From positions 24,387 through 88,386 of the forward strand of contig CAIKAS010000006.1 of the NCBI GenBank assembly GCA_903825445.1: a DNA stretch of 64,000 nucleotides, given 5' to 3'. Shown one piece after another: positions 52,704 through 61,676 of this stretch (position 1 is its first letter; each line of letters opens with the position of its first letter). The translations under genes were made by a program, and so were the position numbers. The DNA is from an uncultured Acidobacteriia bacterium (GTDB lineage: Bacteria > Acidobacteriota > Terriglobia > Bryobacterales > Bryobacteraceae). Under the pieces are notes generated by a model that saw nothing but the letters and a program-made list of their open reading frames with translations, was not told where the DNA came from and searched no databases.

Positions 52704-53582
52704 TCATTGTTGAAACAATCCGAAGGCGGCGGGGTCCGACTGCCTTCGCATGGTGACGGATTCGGCCGACTGACCGTTGAGTTTGTCGAGGGCACGGTGG
52801 CGGGCGAGCCATTCGCTCGTTTCTTCTTTGGTTTGAAGGAAGGAATCGGTGGAGCCTGTCAGCAGATCTTCGTAAAGGATCCAGTTATTGAGGGTCTTGA
52901 AGCGAAGGTCGATGGTTTCGAGGTGGCGCTGACGCACGGCGGTGACGGCAACCTGATTATCCGAAAAAATGAAGCCATTTTTCGAAGGCAGGGTCGATGC
53001 CTGGATCGGTACCCTGTTCAGTTCATTGAGTCTTGCGAGTCTGACCTCCTCGGCCAGGTCGGACTGATATTGGCGTTTTCGCTCGGATTGAATGTCGCGG
53101 AGGGCGGCGAGGTTCTTGTGGATGTTGCGGGTCATTCGCTGTTCGTAGAGGCTCATGACGTCAAAGCGGGCTGATTCGGCGCGGAAGGTGCGGGCGTCGG
53201 TTAATGCGGTGTCGTAATCGTCAGGAGGAGCGGCTTCTTCAGCACAATTCTCTTCCTCGCCCAGGGCGAAGAGGTTGTTTTCTACGGCGCGGAGGCGGTC
53301 GAGCCTCCATGTATCCCAGGCTATCGCCTCGGCGAGTTTGCGCTCCATGGTGGTTTGGGGGTTGAAGTCGGCAACAATCTCGGTGCGGAGCTGATCGAAG
53401 ATCGTTCGGTCTGCGTCGGCGAGAGTGGTGACCTGGCCTGTGAGATGGTCGCGGATGGCGTTGCGGCGGGATATGTTCTTGCCGCCTTCCGTGTTAGGCC
53501 CGGTTGATTTTTTTGCGTTGAGACGGTTGGCGTCGATCTGCTTTTGGGAGGTTGGTTTCGGCGATTCTTCGGTTGACTGCAT
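52704..53582 (-). CDS. Lineage-type hypothetical protein (SQKQIDANRLNAKKSTGP family)
   Basis: 292 residues from the ATG at 53582 (GGAG 7 nt upstream). The N-terminal segment QIDANRLNAKKSTGPNTEGG followed by KNISRRNAIRDHL is the hallmark of a family found many times per genome in acidobacteria and planctomycetes, of unknown function. The rest is helical and charged (REQRMTRNIHKNLAALRDIQ-like). It may share a transcript with the RraA-like gene. Confidence 0.8.
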   Translation of the reverse strand: MQSTEESPKPTSQKQIDANRLNAKKSTGPNTEGGKNISRRNAIRDHLTGQVTTLADADRTIFDQLRTEIVADFNPQTTMERKLAEAIAWDTWRLDRLRAVENNLFALGEEENCAEEAAPPDDYDTALTDARTFRAESARFDVMSLYEQRMTRNIHKNLAALRDIQSERKRQYQSDLAEEVRLARLNELNRVPIQASTLPSKNGFIFSDNQVAVTAVRQRHLETIDLRFKTLNNWILYEDLLTGSTDSFLQTKEETSEWLARHRALDKLNGQSAESVTMRRQSDPAAFGLFQQ

Positions 53583-53724
53583 GGCTGTGCTCCGTTTTTT
53601 TGTACTGGCAGAGATGGACTCTACAGTCAAGGAGTAGCACGGGGCGGAAGGGATGGAATGGTTAAGGTATTGATTCTATGGGGCGAAATAGACGTGACTG
53701 AGGGAAAAAGTCAAAAACTTTGGC

Positions 53725-53753
53725 CGCAGATGAACACAGATGGACGCCGATAA
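53725..53753. repeat. 10-bp periodic GATG repeat (copy 1)
   Basis: Three degenerate 10-bp units with GATG/GATA cores between two minus-strand genes. It is related to the units at 58684-58711. The rest of the gap 53583-53771 shows nothing else. Confidence 0.5.
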
Positions 53754-53771
53754 GAAAGACGCCCTGAATTC

Positions 53772-54029
53772 TTAACAAAGTCCGTTGTCCAGCTTTACCT
53801 TTTCCCAGGAAACAGTCAGCCCGTCCCGGAACTCCCGGGTTGAACGATCGCGCTGGCGCATCAGTTCCTCGGCGTGTGAGCTCTCCAGTTCGTTCAGGAA
53901 GGACTCGATCAAGTCATGGGTGAGCAGTAGTTCCGAAAGGGCCAAGCCTGCGTCGCCGTTAAAGGACGCTGAAACGGAATCGAGAATTGGCTCAGCCTCG
54001 GAGCTCAACTGGATATGTCGCAACGGCAT
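53772..54029 (-). CDS. Small hypothetical protein
   Basis: 85 residues, acidic and helical (LLLTHDLIESFLNELESSHAEELMRQ), no cysteines except the last residue, no membrane segment. The length and character would fit an antitoxin, but no toxin gene is adjacent. I do not recognise it. Confidence 0.5.
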   Translation of the reverse strand: MPLRHIQLSSEAEPILDSVSASFNGDAGLALSELLLTHDLIESFLNELESSHAEELMRQRDRSTREFRDGLTVSWEKVKLDNGLC

Positions 54030-54087
54030 GACCTGAGTGTATCTCCTCCAGCTTGGATTCAGCCTACGTCACACCAGGAATACCCGA

Positions 54088-54966
54088 TCAATTCGCGGTC
54101 GGTTCGTCGATGCTGTCGACAACGACGACGTCTATGGGAGCGGTACCCGCCGTTAGCTTTAAACCCAGCTGTTTCTGGATCGCCGTAAAAACGGACACAG
54201 CACGTGAATCGTCGGGATTAGGCGAGGATGCCGGTTCTCCGTTGAGCATCACGGGGCCCGAAGATATGCTCTCCGGCGCGGATTCCAGATGAATATCCCA
54301 TGTACCTGTGAGACCGGTTCTGTCGACTACCGGACGACCGATATGTGAAGACAATACTGCCGCGAATGCCTCCAATGGGACGGAGTACGAGTCGATAACC
54401 CGCACTCCGTCCTTGGTGTGGGAAGCCGTTCTGCCGCAGAATTCCACTGGTCCGTCAGGTGGTATGGGCGGAGGCGGAAATATTGACGTGTCGCGAATCA
54501 CGCAAGCGCTGCTGTCGGCGGGTTTGAGTTTTGGCCCGCCGGGCGCGACCGTTAGCAGGTAGACCGGTGTGCTCCTGGGCTCTTTGTGAGTCTGGAGATG
54601 GAATCGCTCAGTTAGGAGATCAAGCAACATCACGCCGGTCAAATCGGTAACCGTGGCTCCTTCTGATTTAGCCTCAATGTCGTAGCGGACGGAAGTAATC
54701 CAGAGCGGCCCTCCAATTACTGGAATGTTGTCGTGGTCGTAAGCCGTCAAGGGACTGTGCGCGAACGCAATCAATTGACGGGCAGTCCAACAGTGAAGGA
54801 CCAATCGGCCCGGCGTTAACCGAATTGGCGGACCGGCAGGGCATGCGCCGTCGACCTTCTTGATTGAGGCGACATCAAACAGCCGTGGGGTCGCTGCGGG
54901 TTGGGCGCACAGGCTGAGCGCAGTAAGACTGAGAGCAGATGCTAGCCGAGTTATGGTGCCTTGCAT
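54088..54966 (-). CDS. TIGR03435-family secreted protein
   Basis: 292 residues from the ATG at 54966. Signal peptide ending CAQ, then the family pattern FDVASIKK, LLTERFHLQTHKEPRSTPVYLLTVAPGGPKL-type core and the C-terminal GRPVVDRTGLTGTWDIHLE and VFTAIQKQLGLKL. The family is expanded in Solibacter-like acidobacteria; function unknown. Its presence is one of the best lineage markers in the window. Confidence 0.92.
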   Translation of the reverse strand: MQGTITRLASALSLTALSLCAQPAATPRLFDVASIKKVDGACPAGPPIRLTPGRLVLHCWTARQLIAFAHSPLTAYDHDNIPVIGGPLWITSVRYDIEAKSEGATVTDLTGVMLLDLLTERFHLQTHKEPRSTPVYLLTVAPGGPKLKPADSSACVIRDTSIFPPPPIPPDGPVEFCGRTASHTKDGVRVIDSYSVPLEAFAAVLSSHIGRPVVDRTGLTGTWDIHLESAPESISSGPVMLNGEPASSPNPDDSRAVSVFTAIQKQLGLKLTAGTAPIDVVVVDSIDEPTAN

Positions 54967-55030
54967 ACTCAATATAAGGTAATAATATAGTCACGAATTT
55001 ATTCGTTTCCCGCAGGCACCTGGATCCTCT

Positions 55031-55396
55031 ATGAACAACGAGTGGCGACCAAGATTGCGCGCAATGGCCGCCGCCTATGTCAGCGCAGTCTTGTTCGAAG
55101 GTTTTTGGATCGCTGGAGCGACATTCTTCTCGGACGGTCGAGACGTCGCTGTCAATACCGCTGTGCTCACTTGGTGGTGCCTGTTTATGTCAGTTCTGAT
55201 TTTCTGGCGATTACCAGCCATCGCTGTTGTCGCCTCCATCCTCAACCTCGTAATCAGAATATTCTGGGCTTGGCCAAGTTCGGCTGGGTTAGCTACCGCG
55301 ACAGTCTTCTTCCTCAGGTACCTTTCCGACTTCGTTCTTATCGCTTCAGCTATCGTTGGCACGCGTTTCAAGGGAAAAACCAAACAATTGCAATGA
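55031..55396 (+). CDS. Small integral membrane protein
   Basis: 121 residues with four hydrophobic helices (about 12-32, 42-60, 63-78, 85-110) and a basic tail (RFKGKTKQLQ), inside-positive. No family recognised. It sits between a divergent TIGR03435 gene and a convergent S41 protease gene. The longer open frame that overlaps it in another frame runs antisense through the protease gene and is rejected. Confidence 0.58.
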   Translation: MNNEWRPRLRAMAAAYVSAVLFEGFWIAGATFFSDGRDVAVNTAVLTWWCLFMSVLIFWRLPAIAVVASILNLVIRIFWAWPSSAGLATATVFFLRYLSDFVLIASAIVGTRFKGKTKQLQ

Positions 55397-55455
55397 CTCA
55401 TCTCCCGACCGTAATTGTCCCCGGTGAGTCGATAACTATATTATTCTCCGGGAAA

Positions 55456-56739
55456 CTACTGGCCGATCCAGGCCGCTGCAGCATCTATCACCAGATCGCG
55501 CCCGGCGGCGATGGCTCCGCGGTTTTGCCTTACTTCCACATCGGGAATCACGCCGTTGCCTTCGAGCACGCGGCCTCCGGAGGATGTGTAGCTCGCGGTC
55601 GGATACTGGAAGCCGTCGCCATTCGGAAGCCGGATGATGTCGGATGGCAAGGCGGCGCCGGCGCTGCGCGTGCCGAAGATGCGCGCGCGTTTCAGATCCT
55701 GCATGCCCTGCGCGAAGATCTCGGCAGTGGAGGCCGAGCCTTCGTCGAGCAGAATCGCTACTTTGCCGGGATAGGTTTCGGCGCGCGGGAAGACGGTGAA
55801 TTTCAGGGTGGTGCCGCGCATTTTCATTTCGCCTAACTGGCGTCCGGAATCTTCGATGAAAAAACCGGCAAGGCCCATGGCCATGATGCCTATGCCGCCG
55901 GGGTTGCCGCGCAGATCGAGAATTACGCCGGGGGCGTGGGCGAAATCGTGCAGCGCGGTTTCGAATTTCGGCATGAGGTTAACGGGGTCCAGAAATTCGT
56001 TGAAGCGTATATAGCCTGCGCCGCCGGGCAGCAATCGCGATTCGAACTGCACGCGAACGCCGGGCAGGTTGCCGAACTGAACGGCCGTGCTGGTATCGGT
56101 TTTGGTGGAGAGTACGACTTGTTTGGGCTTGCCATCGGCGTCGATGAGGTCGAGTTTCACGGGCGCGTTGGCGGCGCCGGATAGTTTCTGGTTGATGGCG
56201 CGGAGGGCGAGGCGGCGGGATTCGCTGTCGTTTAGTTCGGCGTTAGCGGCTGGTAAGGATGCGCCGTCAACAGTGTTGACCACCATGCCGGCGCGGACGC
56301 CCGCGCGGGCTGCTGGGGAATCCGGTGCGACGGTTTTTATGACGGATTTCCCTTCGACTACTACGGTTTCGATGCCGCTGGGGACGGCTGCGGCAACGGG
56401 GGACGGAGGGGCGATTTCGGAATACAGATCGGACGACAGGATAGCGTAGTGCGACACGCCTAGTTTGCCGATCATGTCGCGCAGGATGTCGCGGACTTCG
56501 GCGATGGATTTTGCAGACTGAATGCGGGGCTTGAACGCGTCGTGGATGGCTTGCCAGTTGAGACCGTTGAATTGAGGGTCGGGGTTGTGGTCGCGGACGG
56601 TGAGCCAGACGGTTTCGAAGGAGGATAGTTGGGTGGATTGTTCTTTGGGGGTTAGTTGGGGGAAGGTCTGGGCGGCGGAGAGGAGGCCGATTAAAAGTAT
56701 GAGCGTTAGGCGGGGCAAGACATATTGTCGCGCAGTCAT
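55456..56739 (-). CDS. S41-family peptidase with PDZ domain
   Basis: 427 residues. Signal peptide, helical N-domain, a PDZ-like domain (about 125-215, VIKTVAPDSPAARAGVRAGMVV), then the tail-specific protease core with G-N-P-G-G and the nucleophile in LDEGSASTAEIFAQ. The Lys of CtpA-type enzymes (FGKG) is missing; SAGAALPS occupies that site, as in the tricorn/IRBP-like branch. It probably degrades exported peptides or proteins. Confidence 0.88.
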   Translation of the reverse strand: MTARQYVLPRLTLILLIGLLSAAQTFPQLTPKEQSTQLSSFETVWLTVRDHNPDPQFNGLNWQAIHDAFKPRIQSAKSIAEVRDILRDMIGKLGVSHYAILSSDLYSEIAPPSPVAAAVPSGIETVVVEGKSVIKTVAPDSPAARAGVRAGMVVNTVDGASLPAANAELNDSESRRLALRAINQKLSGAANAPVKLDLIDADGKPKQVVLSTKTDTSTAVQFGNLPGVRVQFESRLLPGGAGYIRFNEFLDPVNLMPKFETALHDFAHAPGVILDLRGNPGGIGIMAMGLAGFFIEDSGRQLGEMKMRGTTLKFTVFPRAETYPGKVAILLDEGSASTAEIFAQGMQDLKRARIFGTRSAGAALPSDIIRLPNGDGFQYPTASYTSSGGRVLEGNGVIPDVEVRQNRGAIAAGRDLVIDAAAAWIGQ

Positions 56740-56761
56740 GGGCTGCTGTGCGCCCTCGGGA

Positions 56762-56799
56762 AGCCGCCTGGAATGGCGGCTGCGGGCAGGATTGCCCGC
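56762..56799. repeat. Tandem-hairpin intergenic element
   Basis: Two adjacent perfect 7-bp hairpins: AGCCGCC/GGCGGCT (62-68 with 75-81 of this hundred) and GCGGGCA/TGCCCGC (82-88 with 93-99), then a C-run. The form resembles small mobile palindromic elements of Solibacter-like genomes. Confidence 0.55.
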
Positions 56800-56814
56800 C
56801 CCCCAATCTGCTCC

Positions 56815-57762
56815 CTACAATTTAGTGGTGGCGCGGTACCATTCGAGGGTTTTGCGGAGGCCGTCCTCGAAGCTTACTTGAGGTGAGTGGCCGAGTTCGC
56901 GAACTGCCGCTGTTGTGTCGGCCTGCGAATCCCGCACGTCGCCTGGGCGCGTTGGCCCGTAAATCGGCGGGATGGACACGCCTTCGAATTTCTGCAACAG
57001 CGCCCATGCCTCATTCAGCGTGATGCGGCCACCGTTGCCTGCGTTGAAGACCTTGCCGGAAGCGGTGGCTGGCGCTTCGGCGGCGCGCAGGTTCAGGCCG
57101 ACCACATCCTCCACGTAAGTGAAGTCGCGGGAGGTTTCGCCGTCACCGAAAATGGTCGGCGTGCGGCGATTCAAAATTGCCGTGATGAAGAGGGAGAGGA
57201 CGCCGGAATACTGGCTGGTGGGGTCTTGCCGCGGTCCGAACACGTTGAAGTAGCGGAGGCTGATGGTCTCGAGCCCAAAACATGACGCCCAGACCGACAT
57301 GTAGTATTCACCCATCAGCTTTTGCGCCGCATAGGGCGATTTCGGCAGGGCCCGCATCGTTTCCACTTTGGGAAGAACCAGCGTGTCGCCGTATGCCGAT
57401 GACGAGGCTGCGTAGATCACACGGCGCACGCCCGCATCCTTCGCGGCGCGCAGGACGTTGAAAGTGCCATTGATGTTGACGTCGTGCGAGGGAATGGGGT
57501 CGTTAATCGAGCGGGGCACGGAGGGAATTGCCGCCTCGTGGAATACGACGTTGACGCCTTCCATAGCGCGACGCACGGCGTCGTAATCGCGAATATCCGC
57601 GCGGTGGAAATCTACCGCTCCGCGGACTTCGTCGAGGTTGCGTTCGTAACCGGTCAAGAGGCTATCGACCACCACGACGCGATCCGCACCCTTGGCCAAC
57701 AGCCCGCGAACTAATGCGGAGCCGATAAAGCCCGCACCTCCGGTTACAAGAAAATGATCCAT
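56815..57762 (-). CDS. NAD-dependent nucleotide-sugar epimerase
   Basis: 315 residues of the extended SDR family. NAD motif TGGAGFIGS at 7-15, catalytic Ser/Thr region YAASSSAYGD, and Y-A-A-Q-K active-site pair. RYFNVFGPRQDP is typical of UDP-glucose/UDP-GlcNAc 4-epimerases. It would make a sugar donor for surface polysaccharide; exact substrate is not decided. It precedes nothing co-directional of the same pathway. Confidence 0.88.
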   Translation of the reverse strand: MDHFLVTGGAGFIGSALVRGLLAKGADRVVVVDSLLTGYERNLDEVRGAVDFHRADIRDYDAVRRAMEGVNVVFHEAAIPSVPRSINDPIPSHDVNINGTFNVLRAAKDAGVRRVIYAASSSAYGDTLVLPKVETMRALPKSPYAAQKLMGEYYMSVWASCFGLETISLRYFNVFGPRQDPTSQYSGVLSLFITAILNRRTPTIFGDGETSRDFTYVEDVVGLNLRAAEAPATASGKVFNAGNGGRITLNEAWALLQKFEGVSIPPIYGPTRPGDVRDSQADTTAAVRELGHSPQVSFEDGLRKTLEWYRATTKL

Positions 57763-57782
57763 TTTTTATTTACCTGGCTGGC

Positions 57783-58649
57783 TTACGCGCCGGCCGCCTT
57801 CCTCATGTGTTCAAGCGATTCTCTGGCAATGGTCTCTGCTCCGACGGTAAAGTCGAACGCCTCCACGGAGACCCATCCGCGATACGCCAATTTCTCTAAC
57901 ATAGCAAACACTCGTGCGAAATCGTACGTTCCAGCGCCCGGATGGCCGCCATCCATCTCATTGGTATGGACGTGCCGGATCAGGTCAAAGTGGCGCTGAA
58001 TGAGGAGATCGTGTGGTTCGGTCTCATCCTCAGCATTGTGGCAATCGAACATGGTGGCGACGGCCGGGCTATTGATTTCGCGGACAACGGCGACGGCTTC
58101 GGCAAGTGTGTGGATGACGTCGGACTGTGAATGTGGGAGGGCTTCGACGAGGATGGTGACGCCGCGATCTTCGGCGTGGCCGGCGATGCTGGCGAGGCCA
58201 TCGACGTAGTTGTGCACGGCTTCGGCGGAGGAAATGCCACCGGTGGAGGAACGCTGTTTGGGAGAGCCGAAAACCATGATGCCGTGGGTGCCGCTGGCAC
58301 TATCGGGAGCGGCTGCGGTGTCGGGGACAAGGTCGGCGCAGAGATCGATTAAGCCGCGGACGTATTGCCAACTGCGTTCACGGAGGGCGAGGTCGGGGGT
58401 GGTGACGTGGATGGGAAACGGGACGACGAGCAGCCAGTGGAGGCCGACGAACTGCAGACCTTCGCCGATCATGATGTCGCGCAGTTCACGGCGGTCGGCG
58501 GCACGGAGCGCGAGGGGGTCGTCACCGAGAGTGAAGGGCGCGAGTTCGATGCCGTCGTAGCCGGTGGCGCGGAGGATTTTGCAGACTTCGGCGAAAGGGC
58601 GGCGCTCGAAAGCCTCATTACACATGGCGTACCGGAAGGGGTAAGGCAT
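57783..58649 (-). CDS. Sugar-phosphate isomerase/epimerase-like TIM barrel
   Basis: 288 residues of the xylose-isomerase-like/AP-endonuclease-2 barrel. Metal-site residues are recognisable in ILVEALPH, MFDCHNAEDE, RHVHTNEMDGGHPGAG and GWVSVEAFDF. Substrate unknown; a keto-sugar or inosose is usual. It starts 20 bp upstream of the epimerase gene and the two may be co-transcribed. Confidence 0.87.
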   Translation of the reverse strand: MPYPFRYAMCNEAFERRPFAEVCKILRATGYDGIELAPFTLGDDPLALRAADRRELRDIMIGEGLQFVGLHWLLVVPFPIHVTTPDLALRERSWQYVRGLIDLCADLVPDTAAAPDSASGTHGIMVFGSPKQRSSTGGISSAEAVHNYVDGLASIAGHAEDRGVTILVEALPHSQSDVIHTLAEAVAVVREINSPAVATMFDCHNAEDETEPHDLLIQRHFDLIRHVHTNEMDGGHPGAGTYDFARVFAMLEKLAYRGWVSVEAFDFTVGAETIARESLEHMRKAAGA

Positions 58650-58683
58650 CAGGGACCATTATCGCGTGGCCAGGAGTTTTGGC

Positions 58684-58711
58684 CACGGATGCACACGGAT
58701 GCACACGGATG
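58684..58711. repeat. 10-bp tandem repeat CACGGATGCA (copy 2)
   Basis: CACGGATGCA repeated 2.8 times. Open-frame starts within it (ATG 58679 and later) would translate the repeat, so a start after it is preferred for the following gene. Confidence 0.6.
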
Positions 58712-58729
58712 GCCTTAAAATTGTTGTAT

Positions 58730-60472
58730 ATGCGTTTTTGCGGGTGGGTTCTGCTGGCGATGGGTGTTTTTAGGGCATCGGCGCAGACGGTTTGTCCTCC
58801 GACGCCGGTTTATGGAGTCTGCGAGTTAGTTTTCGATATTCCGGCTGCGGCTGGTGGGAAGCCGCTCGATCTGCATGCGGAGTTTCGTTCGCCGCGCGCC
58901 AGTACCTTTCTGGCGCATGCGTTCTGGGATGGGGGTAACCGGTGGGTGATCCGCTATTCGCCTTTGGAGCCGGGTACGCATAAGTACCGGTTAACTGGAA
59001 CGGTGGCGGGGATCTCCGGGCATGAGGGCGAGATGACGGCTTCGCCCTATCCGAACGCGCATCCGGGTACGCTGGCTCCCGCTAATCTGCATCACTTCGC
59101 TACGGTGGATGGAATTGTGTATACGCCTTACCTTTATATGGGTGCGATGGTGCCTGGTTTTTCGACTATGGACGCGGCGCGGTGGAAGGCGCTGGTGGAT
59201 GAGCGCGCCGAGCAGCATTTCAATCATTTGGCTGTCACGCTGGTGGATGCCGGGGCTGGCGGCAGTTTCCGCACGCCGGAGTTCTTTCGCGCGGCGGAAG
59301 AAAAGATGGCTTATGCCAATCAGCACGGGATCATCGTCGATCTGGCTTTCTTCGGGCCGGATTTGATGACGCGTTTGCTGCCGACGCCGGCGGACCGTCG
59401 TACGTGGTTCACTTATGCGCTCTCGCGGCTGGCGGCTTTCGATGTCGTTTGGCAGGGACTGGAAGGCTGGGAGAATTATCCCGATGGCAGGGCCCTCACT
59501 AAGGAGATCGCGGAATATTTGAAGTCGTTCGATCCTTACAAGCATTTGGCGACGTCGCGTACGCTTGCGACTTCTGCGCCGCTGGCGGACGATGGCTGGA
59601 TGCACATCCGTGCATATCAGAGCGCGGACGACGCGGTTGGCGCAATCGAACAGCAGTTGTACGCCGACCCCGCAATCAATAATTTCAGCGCGGAGGATAG
59701 TAGTGCGGACGCGTTTCGACATCATCTCTGGAACGCCACGATGAACGGCCAGTATCCAGAGGCTGTGGTTCCCGACGCGGCTTCGGCCACCGCTATGAAG
59801 GTGTGGTTCGAGTTTATGCAGAGTACGCGGCACTGGGAGCTGGAGCCGTTTTTCGACGTCGAGAACGGACGGGGGCTGCAGCTGGAGGGTGTGGAGTACG
59901 TGGTCTACGTGGAGCGTCCGGGACCCGTCACGCTGACCGTGGAGAAGCATGGGTACGACGCCGAATGGATCGACCCGGCCACCGGAATCCACACGAAGAT
60001 CAAAGACCCGTGCAAAGGTGAGATCTGCAGCGCTACTCCGCCGAGCACCGCGCACGACTGGATTTTGCATATTTCGCGCGAAGGCACCAAGGCAGGGATG
60101 CTGAAGAGTGTGAAGTTCGTCTCGCGCGAGGAGGAGTTGAAGCTGCAGGAGATTGAACTGGATCCGGAAAAAGTGCCATTTGAAATCACGGGACCTGGTG
60201 CGGAGACGCTTTCGCCTGGTAAGCCGCCGCAATTCGGCGTGAAGATGAAGCGGCAATCGAAGGCGCTGCAACATATGTCATGGCTGTGGACCGGGGAAGT
60301 AACGGTGTCCGGCCGGGGTTACCGCGTGATCGCCACGGGCGCGGACGGAGTGTTTCGAATCCCGGGCAACATTGCGGCTGAATTCCCCGCTCCGTTTCAT
60401 GTGCGGCTCTATGGAATGAACGGGCTTGGTAAAGTTTATTCGGTCGACCGCAACTACACTCTCACGAAATGA
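58730..60472 (+). CDS. Secreted DUF5060/DUF4038-like glycoside hydrolase
   Basis: 580 residues from the ATG at 58730, which starts a signal peptide (MRFCGWVLLAMGVFRASA); ATG 58709 is possible. The N-terminal beta domain (VYGVCELVFDIP to YSPLEPGTHKYRLTG) is DUF5060-like. A TIM-barrel region follows (about 120-390) with LYMGAMVPGF, HFNHLAVTLVDAG, WQGLEGWENYPDG and HIRAYQS. C-terminal beta domains follow. An acid pair for catalysis is likely but was not assigned with certainty. It would act on plant or microbial polysaccharide. Confidence 0.8.
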   Translation: MRFCGWVLLAMGVFRASAQTVCPPTPVYGVCELVFDIPAAAGGKPLDLHAEFRSPRASTFLAHAFWDGGNRWVIRYSPLEPGTHKYRLTGTVAGISGHEGEMTASPYPNAHPGTLAPANLHHFATVDGIVYTPYLYMGAMVPGFSTMDAARWKALVDERAEQHFNHLAVTLVDAGAGGSFRTPEFFRAAEEKMAYANQHGIIVDLAFFGPDLMTRLLPTPADRRTWFTYALSRLAAFDVVWQGLEGWENYPDGRALTKEIAEYLKSFDPYKHLATSRTLATSAPLADDGWMHIRAYQSADDAVGAIEQQLYADPAINNFSAEDSSADAFRHHLWNATMNGQYPEAVVPDAASATAMKVWFEFMQSTRHWELEPFFDVENGRGLQLEGVEYVVYVERPGPVTLTVEKHGYDAEWIDPATGIHTKIKDPCKGEICSATPPSTAHDWILHISREGTKAGMLKSVKFVSREEELKLQEIELDPEKVPFEITGPGAETLSPGKPPQFGVKMKRQSKALQHMSWLWTGEVTVSGRGYRVIATGADGVFRIPGNIAAEFPAPFHVRLYGMNGLGKVYSVDRNYTLTK

Positions 60473-60485
60473 CTGTTTCGAAATA

Positions 60486-61139
60486 ATGATCGCTCTTGCC
60501 GTGGATACCGCCGCCGAAATCGGCAGCATTGCGCTCGCGGAGTTTTCGCACGACGGCGCGGTCACTATTCTGGAGGAAGCTCGTCTCGAGGCGCCCGGTG
60601 GCTTCGCGCAGATGCTGTTTGGCGAACTCGAAGCACTGCTGGCGCGGCAGAAGGTGCGGCTTGCCGATATCGAGCTTTACGCGGCTGGAAACGGACCCGG
60701 GTCTTTCACCGGCGTGCGCATTGGGCTTGCCGCTATTAAGGGGCTGGCTGAGGTTGCGGGGAAACCCGCGGTTGGTGTTTCCAATCTGCTGGCGCTGGCG
60801 CAGTTTGGAACGGCTTCGCAGCGAGCCCCCGTGCTGGATGCGCGGCGCGGCGAGGTCTTCGCGGCGCTTTATGGTGAAGACGACGTAGAAGTGATTCCGC
60901 CAACAGTGCTGAAGTTCTCCGCGTTTACTACTCTGATCGGTGATCGGGACGCCGAGATTATCACGACGGGTTTCGACCCCGGCCATCCATTCACTGCCGC
61001 GCCGCCGGAACTCGCTGGTGTGATCGCGCGCCTGGCTATCGCACGGTTTCTTCGGGGTGAGAGTTGCGATCCGGTGACGATAGAAGCCGATTACGTGCGC
61101 AGGTCAGACGCTGAGATTTTCCATGCCGGGACCGCCTGA
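60486..61139 (+). CDS. tsaB: tRNA threonylcarbamoyladenosine protein TsaB
   Basis: 217 residues from the ATG at 60486; 20 open codons upstream overlap the previous gene. ASKHA fold start IALAVDTAAEIGSIAL, the conserved AAGNGPGSFTGVRIGLAAIKGLAE, and LDARRGEVFAALY are diagnostic. With TsaC, TsaD and TsaE it makes t6A37 in tRNAs reading ANN codons. The partners are not in the window. Confidence 0.92.
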   Translation: MIALAVDTAAEIGSIALAEFSHDGAVTILEEARLEAPGGFAQMLFGELEALLARQKVRLADIELYAAGNGPGSFTGVRIGLAAIKGLAEVAGKPAVGVSNLLALAQFGTASQRAPVLDARRGEVFAALYGEDDVEVIPPTVLKFSAFTTLIGDRDAEIITTGFDPGHPFTAAPPELAGVIARLAIARFLRGESCDPVTIEADYVRRSDAEIFHAGTA

Positions 61140-61142
61140 GCG

Positions 61143-61634
61143 TTACTGACCGCGCGGCATCTTCACGGTCATTAATACAAGCGTCTTCTCGACCGCGCTG
61201 ATCTGGTGTGGCATGCCCTCGGGAACCATGAAGAAATCGCCCTGCGCGATCTTTTTCGTGTCGCCACCCTGAATTGCGCTGCCGGACAGATTAGTGGGGT
61301 TGGTGCGGGTCTCGCCCACTAGTTTGCCGCCGGTCACGAGTGTGGCCGCCCCATCGATGACGTAAAACATCTCGGCTTCCTTCTCATGCACGGCGGCGGT
61401 TCCACCGATGGCACGGTATTCAAGATTCGCGGAGTACGGTGCGAACTGGAGAATTCGCTCGATCACGTTCGCCTGGCCGTCTTTTCGCTCGGCCTTCGCT
61501 TTCTCGATCAGGGCCTTCACGTCCGCGGAGGAGGCAAACGTTTTCATGGCCGAGGGATTGGCTTGTTGTGCGAAGGCCGTGGTCGCAAATGCGGTCAGGC
61601 AGAGAAATGTGATCGCCAGTTTGAATATGGACAT
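61143..61634 (-). CDS. Secreted cupin protein
   Basis: 163 residues. Signal peptide to about residue 22, then one cupin barrel with the first motif in VHEKEAEMFYVIDGAATLV and the second in GDFFMVPEGMPHQIS; the His and Glu metal ligands are present. It may bind a metal and a small organic ligand. Convergent with tsaB. Confidence 0.85.
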   Translation of the reverse strand: MSIFKLAITFLCLTAFATTAFAQQANPSAMKTFASSADVKALIEKAKAERKDGQANVIERILQFAPYSANLEYRAIGGTAAVHEKEAEMFYVIDGAATLVTGGKLVGETRTNPTNLSGSAIQGGDTKKIAQGDFFMVPEGMPHQISAVEKTLVLMTVKMPRGQ

Positions 61635-61676
61635 AGCTTTCAGATTACCGCTATTACTGCGACCAGGAAGCCGCCA

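Noticed and set aside
52636..52707. 24-residue N-terminal extension of the RraA-like protein
   Set aside because: The ATGA overlap makes it possible, but the family begins at PLTANDL; kept as an alternative start rather than the main call.
55042..55836. 264-residue open frame on the plus strand
   Set aside because: It begins in another frame of the small membrane protein and runs antisense into the S41 protease; the translation resembles no protein.
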